Shown here: positions 57,560 through 64,000 of the stretch, piece by piece
Position numbering within the stretch: the first letter of the stretch is position 1
Layout: every line of letters begins with the position of its first letter
Source of the DNA: Bedellia somnulentella
Taxonomy: Eukaryota > Arthropoda > Insecta > Lepidoptera > Bedelliidae
Length of the DNA: 64,000 nucleotides
Direction: 5' to 3'
NCBI GenBank assembly: GCA_963576735.1
Contig: OY755177.1
Span: 14,260,001-14,324,000 of the forward strand
Notes under the pieces: model-generated
Databases searched by the model: none
What the model saw: the letters and a program-made list of their open reading frames with translations, nothing else
Told to the model about the DNA's origin: nothing
Translations under genes and position numbers: made by a program

Positions 57560-57919
57560 CAACCGTGATAGCCCAGTGGATACAACACTCGGTTATCGTG
57601 CAAACGACTAGTGTTCAAATCCTGGGTCGGGCCTACACCAATTTGTCTTTTCGAAAGACATATGTGTGGTTAATTTATCATGGTTGTTAACGGTGAGGGA
57701 AAACATCGTGAGGAAACCCACATGGCTGAGTTGTACTTAGTCATGTGACAGTGTATTCGTGCAAAACGGCGATAGGCCTGCCCCCTATCACGTGAGTACA
57801 CTGTCCATGCAAAACGTGGGTACTCTGAACACCAGGTGACAAAGTCACGTGATGTTCAGAAGTATTAGTACCTCTGCCAACCCCTTCGGGGATATTCGGC
57901 GTGAACGTTTATGTTTATG
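57560..57919 (+). mobile_element. famB SINE, full length, right member of an inverted pair
   Basis: Head caaccgtgatagcccagtgg with intact B box gtgttcaaatcctgggtc, complete body, 3' hairpin ccccttcggggata, and a short tail gtttatgtttatg. Flanked by taagtaag at 57552-57559 and 57920-57927. Very similar to the copy at 17137-17508. Confidence 0.92.
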
Positions 57920-57927
57920 TAAGTAAG

Positions 57928-58600
57928 AAGTTATATACTAAACATATTGTGAATTGCATGATAGTACAGTGTCATATTAACACCACTCTAGAGAAATTTC
58001 TGTGTATTTTTAGAATATCATTTGGCCAAGATAAAAAAGATAACAATCTCCTGCGACATAAATGATCGTAATTTTCATATAATATTGATGACTAACATTT
58101 AAAATGCGTCTGTAGCCGCTTAATCGACGCTGACGCAAGTTTTTGTAACGATCTTAGTGATTATATGCATTTAATGGTTTTTATAAAAAGAACCTGTTCA
58201 TTTCATCAAGAAATTAGCTAGAATCAAGTCAAATCCTAAATTAAATGTTGGATAAATGATACAAACTTATATAATAGGCGAGCTTCTTAATAAACTTAAT
58301 ATTATCTTCAAGATCAAAGATTTGCTCGTAGACAGGTAGTGTCAGACGACAATTGCTATTTAATCTAAGATGTCGTAGCATCAAAACGAATTATTTGGTT
58401 AAAAAACCTCACAGTCTCTTCAGATCACCATATTGAAAATTCCAAAGTTCTGGCTACCCCTTTTTGGTATCATGCCGCGTGTTATGTAAAGCATGTTAAG
58501 CGTGGCGTAAGTTAATTAATTATATAAATTTTCATGCCCTACATCGGCATATTTTAATAATGTAATTAATAATTCCCGTTCGTTTTATTTGCCAAGTAAA
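57928..58600. other. AT-rich; famA scrap at 58441-58480
   Basis: 'gttctggctacccctttttg' with 'gccgcgtg' is a remnant of a famA 3' end. Otherwise nothing is recognised. Confidence 0.45.
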
Positions 58601-58674
58601 AACATTGATAAACTCGGATCTGCGAACGCACCAATAAGCACATACGCTAATTGAACACACAATCCGAACTTGAA

Positions 58675-58860
58675 TCATCCAATCGAACTTCATTAATCAT
58701 TAATCGAATCGTTTATAATCACGAAAGCAGGTGAGCGACCTAAATTACAAAGTCTATAGAACAAAGCTTACCCGTATTGGCCAAATCGATTAATCGTATC
58801 GCGAATGTCATATTCAACAAAAACAATAGACGCGAATCGACTAATCTCTATTTAAATCAG
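58675..58860. promoter_or_regulatory. Cluster of TAATC (homeodomain-type) motifs
   Basis: Five TAATC words on the plus strand within about 155 bases (in attaatcattaatcg, ataatcac, gattaatcg and actaatctc), several joined with ATCGA. K50 homeodomain factors of the Otx/Bicoid class bind TAATC, so a regulatory element is possible. AT-rich DNA also yields such words by chance. No promoter elements seen. Confidence 0.2.
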
Positions 58861-59330
58861 AATCGGGAGCGTAGTGCGAACTCGAATGCAGTTACGAAGC
58901 TGTCTGGGAAACTCATTGTGCCTATTGTACAGGTTAACCTATACCCGCGGTTATGTTTAACCCGAGATTAAACTAGCAGACAGGCTGATTAAGTAAGCTG
59001 AGCGAGATTCACACTGCTCTCATGTAGTTGTGTAATGCGGTGATAACCGTAACTTTTGTTCCTTTTATTCGGCTTCTTTTTAATAGGTTATTATCTTACG
59101 GAGTTAATTTGTTTATAAGGAGCTCAAAAAATATATTTTTAATACAATTGCTCAAAAAGTGGCGTATTACAGGGACGTATAGCGTTCGGGAAGTGGGCTA
59201 TTACACACTCGTGCTTTTTCTTTACCTTTCCCGCACTAGTGCGTTTTCTTTCCCAACTGTCAAAATAATGTCTATTTTAAAGAAAAACCAACCATAAAGA
59301 TTTTACTAAAAAAATCAAAGAAGTTTTTAT

Positions 59331-59372
59331 GATTCATGTTAATACGTGGCATAGGTCGTATTAACATGAATC
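59331..59372. repeat. Perfect hairpin, 16 bp arms
   Basis: gattcatgttaatacg (59331-59346) and its exact complement cgtattaacatgaatc (59357-59372) enclose a 10-base loop, tggcataggt. No second copy in the window. Confidence 0.85.
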
Positions 59373-59650
59373 AACAACAACAAAATAATAGGCAAAATCG
59401 ACTAATTTGTTTCGATATCTGATTTAATGATTTGATAGAATTAGTGAGGTTAGGTTTCATTACATTATAACTCATTAAATTTCATTTTCATTTCATATCA
59501 ACAAAAAAATTATACATAAGACTTGGCTGTATGGGCATAGTTTCCTTTGCCTACCACAATAAGTGAAGAAAAAATGTCGCCATTTTCCAGAAATAATCTT
59601 TGGGAGTTTAGTTGTTTTGTTAAATTGCTTAATTTTTTCGCAACTGTATT

Positions 59651-59792
59651 AAAAATAGTCGTTCAGTACACGTACGGAACCGTCATTGCAACTCGTTCCG
59701 ACTGTCAACCCTCGCCTTCGGCTCGGGTAGACATTTGTCGGAACTCTTTGCAATGACAGCCATTCCGTACTAGTAATGAAATATACTATTTT
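59651..59792. mobile_element. Foldback element with GC-rich loop
   Basis: Arms 59672-59702 (gtacggaaccgtcattgcaa...) and 59737-59770 (...ttgcaatgacagccattccgtac) pair with a few bulges. Weaker pairing extends out to aaaatagt / actatttt. The loop holds ctcgccttcggctcg, itself a near-palindrome. MITE-like, but no duplication or second copy was found. Confidence 0.5.
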
Positions 59793-59872
59793 TTGTCTTC
59801 ATTTTAGCTATTTTATTAAAAAATCGAATAAGAAAATGCAATATTCAAATGTGCCGCAAAAACGCGACTTTA

Positions 59873-60010
59873 AGTAATATGGCGGCTGTAGCACAAATGA
59901 CGTCAATTCCGCATTAAACACCAATGAGCGAAGCGGAACACAGTCTGTTTATGCTCGATCTACGTCATTATAGAAATAGCCAATCACGTCGTTTTTAGTC
60001 ACGTGACAGT
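59873..60010. other. GC/CpG-richer block with CRE-like site
   Basis: Contains aatatggcggctgtagcac, a palindromic tgacgtca at about 59899, and 'gagcgaagcggaacacag'. No frame or splice signal is supported. It may be the continuation of the foldback region or a regulatory element. Confidence 0.25.
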
Positions 60011-61474
60011 TGCATCAAAATAACTTATTTTAGAATAAGGAATTTAGTGGAATAACGCAATATTTTTATCTCGCATTATTACATATTGCTCCAAAAAAGA
60101 AATATTAAGAGTAATGAAATTAAAGAAATGTAGATTTTTATTACAGTCAAATAGCCTATTGTATGAAAAGTAGTAGTAGATTAGATTATTTACATAAATG
60201 CTAATATCTATTATATTGGTAGATTACAACGTCTAGTATGTCCGAATGACTAAAACAGATAATGTTGCATGTTTCTCGAGACATCTACCTTGCGACTGCA
60301 CGTTTGATTGTAAAAATGTTTGCTGCACATTATTTGTAAATCAATCCTTAATTTAGGTATCATTCATATTAATTTTATAAATGCGATATATGTTTTTTGA
60401 AAAAAAAAATGTATATAGAACGAACAACGAGATTCAAATCTCAACAGTCGCCAGACTTAACTAATGTAAAGACATAGCTTACTGCCTAAACTAAGCAAAA
60501 TGGTGAAACATATTTCGTGCTATAACATTTTTAAACACAAAAGAACCGCAGGTTATGAAAAGGTCATTTTTTTCAATTCAAAGCATTAACTTCGCGCCAC
60601 TGAATATTTTTATCCATGGTTAAATGAGTTTGCAACATAAAACTATAAATAATGTAGAGAATTGTGAAATTTGCTAGTTGTTGACGTTTATTGAATAACT
60701 ATGTATATTATTTTCAATGTATTGCTAACTAAAAGGCTTTCTCATTACTGTAAGGAACAAGTATTATCTGATTATTAGTAGTCACAGAATGGTTTCTCAA
60801 AGCACAGATCAACAATATACTTAACACATAAATCAACAATGATGTTCAAGATAAAGTAATATAATATAAATGATAAATATAAGATTTTACATTAACCATT
60901 TCGATGTTTTCCTTAGCAAGATGGAACCACTGACCTTGTAACCTACCCAACCCTAAGTTAGTTAGCTATCCGGGCTTTCAAATTATTTCTAACATGATTT
61001 GAAATAATATTTTTTTGAGAAGCCTAGGACCTATCGTGTTCGTACGTGTTTCCCTAGGCAGTCATTTTACACAACTCGACAGATCAAATCAAATTACATT
61101 TCTTAACTCATGCATATAATCAAGCAATCAAGACTATCGATCACCTTTTTGTACGATCCTGGTCAACGTCTAGACTTGAAACTGAAAAGTCCTGTAATTG
61201 GAATTACCTTCATACCCTCACTTTTAGAAAGTAGTAATGACCAACCTGTAGCCAAACTTTCATCATTTAAATAGTAATAAATAACTTAAAAACACTATTA
61301 TCAAATTATTCAGTGCTGGTTAAATACAACTGTAGAGTAAAACTAAAGGCAATAAAAGTATGAGCTAATGGCGGAGATGTAACTATTAGAAATGGTAAAT
61401 AAGACTATTAGAAAGTGGTTTCGCTAACTACACCTGCTCTATTTTCATTATCTTTTGATTAATGAAACACATAC
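60011..61474. other. AT-rich; one famC scrap
   Basis: 61130-61176 is a reverse-strand famC fragment ('caagactatcgatcaccttt', 'gtacgatcctggtcaacgtc'). Nothing else over 1.4 kb. Confidence 0.45.
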
Positions 61475-61722
61475 ATACATACATATACTCACGGCTATAA
61501 ATCCCTATAAGGGGTAGCCAGAGCTAAGGAACTCGAAATTCCTCAGCCACGTCTGAAAAGTTGAGTGGGGAAAAGATGGTATAATAAAGGTTGTTGGAGA
61601 TGGGTCTCCAACCGCATCGCCCAAAAATCCAATCCCCAATACCGTTAGTCGCCTCTTACGTACACCCACCGGAAGAAATGGGGTACTGCTATTCTAAGCC
61701 GACACTACACAGCAAATGATGA
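61475..61722 (-). mobile_element. famA copy, full length, 14 bp duplication
   Basis: Flanked by aatgaaacacatac at 61461-61474 and 61723-61736 (the left end overlaps the tail repeat). Younger subfamily: 'atactcacggctataaatcc', 'tgggtctccaaccgcatcgc', 'cgttagtcgcctcttacgta' and 'ccgacactacacagca'. A few bases (cctttaaag region) are deleted. Confidence 0.9.
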
Positions 61723-61866
61723 AATGAAACACATACACACGAATATGATCCCGCGAAGCTAATAATTTGAATTATGTTATCAATGATTTTAAGTTGTTTC
61801 AAAGGAAATGGGAAATAAATGAAAAAACCGATTGTGCATTAAAACCGACGTATGCAATAAAAGGTC

Positions 61867-61940
61867 AATTTGTACGGCTCATAAGAACTACTCACAGGAA
61901 GAAACAAGGTAGTATTATATAAACCGATACTAGAAGACAC
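61867..61940 (-). repeat. famA 5' fragment, decayed
   Basis: Contains 'aactactcacaggaagaaac', 'aaggtagtattatataaacc' and 'gatactagaagaca', which follow the famA 5' region in reverse with many changes. Confidence 0.45.
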
Positions 61941-62193
61941 GACGTATATAAAACTACTAGGTTTTTTAAATTATCATTCATATAAACTTCACAGGCTCAC
62001 ACTTAAATAAACTTGCAAACAGAACTACGGAACTAAAAAGAGCAAGCCCCTTTCATCCTGTTTACATACAAATCACAGGGTCGTTATATAGAATAAGGGA
62101 GCAGCCGGGCCTCATTAAATATATTTGAGCGGGCAGCCTCCGCTATCCCATTTGTCACAAAAACCAAATTTACAAACGGTAGACCTATTCAAT

Positions 62194-62616
62194 TCCGTAA
62201 ATTGACCTCTTCTTTGTATCCCGGGCCGTTCCGAATTCACTCCATCTATCATCCCTGTCTTTTCTCCGCCTATGGTGATCTTTTACCCCGCCCTCTATCA
62301 ATACCCGTGTTTATTAAAGGTTACGTGATCTTGATTAGTTCCGTGAATAGAATCACTTTGTTCGTGTTTTGCATAAAGAACGAGGTGTGTGTGTTGGAGA
62401 TTTATTATGTAGTTTTAGATGAGGCTGGGTTGTTGTTAGAAGGTTTCGTTCGGAATTACTTTTCGGTCGTGCATCTGGTTTCATATATTGACAAAAGTGC
62501 AAGAAAGAGTTAATATTAAGAAAAAACTTATAAGTCAATCATAAGACCGTATACTAATATGCTGCGCCTTTTTAATAGCATTACCCTACCTATTATTTAG
62601 AGCGTCAATTTACGGA
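62194..62616. other. Segment bounded by 13 bp inverted repeats
   Basis: tccgtaaattgac (62194-62206) and gtcaatttacgga (62604-62616) are exact complements 397 bases apart. The interior contains a 103-codon plus-strand frame (62202-62513, MTSSLYPGPFRIHSIYHPCL and on) without a recognised motif. Could be a transposon remnant or coincidence; the flanks show no clear duplication. Confidence 0.25.
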
Positions 62617-63374
62617 CGGAGCCGTGGTTTATGTTATGTGATAAGCTAGCACTGTGGAAGAAAACCCAGATACGAACATTTCTTTACTTCACAGAGTCAC
62701 AGAGATATTGTCGAAGACATCTTTTCCAGATTATAAGAGTAGTCAGAACGTAGCAATCGTCCAATGAGGGGTTTTCCTATTTTCCTTTTTTTCTTCTTCC
62801 CTGTTCTCAGGATAGATGGCGCCAGACTTGCTATGTTACTGGTAGGAACGGAACGTCACACCGTTTTTCACACTTGGATGTAATGATATCGTAAAACGGA
62901 ACGTACATAAAAACGTTCTGATTTGAAAGTCTAAATAAATATTAGTTTGAGCCAAGATAGCTTAAAAGTAAATAAACAAAGACGGTATTTATATTTCACA
63001 TTCTTTTTGTTGTTTTTACTCGCCAAAAAGTTAATCTATGGTGATGTGACACATGTTTTTAAAGTTGACATTGGCGAAATTATTGTGGCAACACGATTGA
63101 GGCTACGAAGAAAAAAATTAAGTAAGTAACGTAGTTACATCAACGCCATCTACAGAGCTCTAGGAAACTATGTTGTTTTTTTATTTCTCAAAAAGAAAAC
63201 CTCTCATTGTATTCCACTTTTAGCTCTCAATGTCTGTGACAGGTTGCAAACTGCCACATCTATTTGTCACTTTTCTCTTCATTCTGCATTCCAAGACGTC
63301 TTTCATCAATCAATACCACTAACAATGTTTGCAAGTTACATAGTATACATTGGTGGTGATTATCTAATGTCTAA
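62617..63374. other. AT-rich, nothing recognised
   Basis: No supported gene or repeat. Confidence 0.4.
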
Positions 63375-63593
63375 AGTGATGACTATAATTTGTTGTTCGA
63401 CCTATTGTTTCCGTACAACAAATACGGATGCGATGACATCACATATCGAAGCAGATACATTAATTTTGATGATGTATTTTATACTAAGCCCGCATCGACT
63501 GATGAACTCACGGATATTATGCAATTACTAAACTCGGTGTGGTTCCCACGCGGTTTTAAAGTAATGAAAGATATAATTATTACACAATGTTAA
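63375..63593 (+). CDS. Unrecognised 72-codon frame without ATG start
   Basis: Open from after a TAA at 63372-63374 to a TAA at 63591-63593. The translation, SDDYNLLFDLLFPYNKYGCD then ITYRSRYINFDDVFYTKPAS, TDELTDIMQLLNSVWFPRGF and KVMKDIIITQC, has balanced acidic, aromatic and aliphatic residues, more protein-like than other frames here. There is no ATG near the start, so it would be an internal or last exon, or a fragment of a mobile-element gene. No family is recognised. Confidence 0.22.
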   Translation, partial: SDDYNLLFDLLFPYNKYGCDDITYRSRYINFDDVFYTKPASTDELTDIMQLLNSVWFPRGFKVMKDIIITQC

Positions 63594-64000
63594 TTTATAG
63601 TCAAACATACTGTTGAACAATATTGCCAACTAAATGTTAATGCGTCTTATAGAATTGAGGTTGCGATTTCGTTTTGCTTTCAAATTGACAGCAAATACTA
63701 GTCCCAATAAAATTTTGTTCTATACATGCACGGCTAAAATCAAGAAAAGGATTAGAATTTCGGCCTATATAATTTTCGATAATATTTGGAAGGAGACAAA
63801 AATGTATATGTAAATTCAAATATTAGGTCTCTAACCGTTATACCTATATCATTTTCTATAGGTATTTAAGGTAAAACTTTTATTTTATCATGTCATGGGT
63901 TCGATTTCCGCATCATAATCAAACGGAAATATGTAATAAATATGGATTCTACTATCAGTATAAACAAACCATGTTCTAAATATACATAATATAAGAATAT
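63594..64000. other. AT-rich, nothing recognised
   Basis: No supported gene or repeat up to the window end. Confidence 0.45.

Noticed and set aside
57137..57919. CRISPR-like or tandem array from repeated blocks
   Set aside because: The blocks are two inverted SINE copies, not regularly spaced direct repeats; no CRISPR features exist here and the DNA is animal-like.

Overview
The window looks like non-coding nuclear DNA of a moth or butterfly (Lepidoptera). It is AT-rich throughout, stop codons are dense in all six frames, and no long protein gene is visible. Its repeats are of kinds I know from lepidopteran genomes: tRNA-derived SINEs with short microsatellite tails, 5'-truncated RTE-like LINE ends, a '(GTCC)n / ttggccggt' interspersed repeat, and foldback MITEs. 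The order and family are judged from memory of these repeats, not from a search. It reads as intergenic or deep-intron sequence.

The only RNA gene I trust is an intact tRNA-Arg(ACG) at 26422-26494, with A box, B box and a T-run terminator. Protein evidence is limited to decayed LINE pieces: a reverse transcriptase fragment with FADD at 14762-15640, and ORF2 C-termini at 54700-54997, 16107-16281 and in several famC copies. There are also a few short unrecognised open frames, the most exon-like being 31281-31430 (-), 33376-33720 (+), 38641-38868 (+), 48828-48896 (+), 53284-53469 (+) and 63375-63593 (+). A GC-richer block at about 20.33-20.61 kb may be a promoter plus first exon.

Family labels used below. 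famA: about 250 bp, with a fixed 5' end gctgtgtagtgtcgg, ending in gccgtgagtatatgtatg; more than 20 copies on both strands. famB: about 365 bp tRNA-derived SINE (box A and box B visible), ending in ggcgtgaacgtttatgttatg. famC: 5'-truncated LINE ends coding ...SAYPNGN-stop, then ggcgtgagtatatgtatg. famD: a tRNA-like head followed by a T-rich tail. famF: a module containing 'gtcggcactggctactg'. famG: a 136-138 bp TIR element. In addition there is a 603 bp TIR element at 11305-11907 and two foldback MITEs with TWA duplications.

Layout: 0-10 kb has famF, a famC copy split by famB, and famA/B/C/D remnants. 10-20 kb has the 603 bp TIR element, the LINE RT fragment, an RTE end, a full famB copy, the GTCC repeat and two chimeric famD insertions. 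20-42 kb is mostly plain AT-rich DNA with the possible exon, the tRNA, sparse famA/famC copies, famG and the second MITE. 42-62 kb has the densest famA insertions, an inverted famB pair and a LINE fragment with a palindromic target duplication. The end of the window is plain apart from short open frames.

How the parts relate: famA, famB and famC share their last 40-50 bases. This suggests both SINE-like families are copied by the LINE machinery that famC represents. I found no CRISPR array, operon, bacterial sequence or obvious novel multi-gene system.
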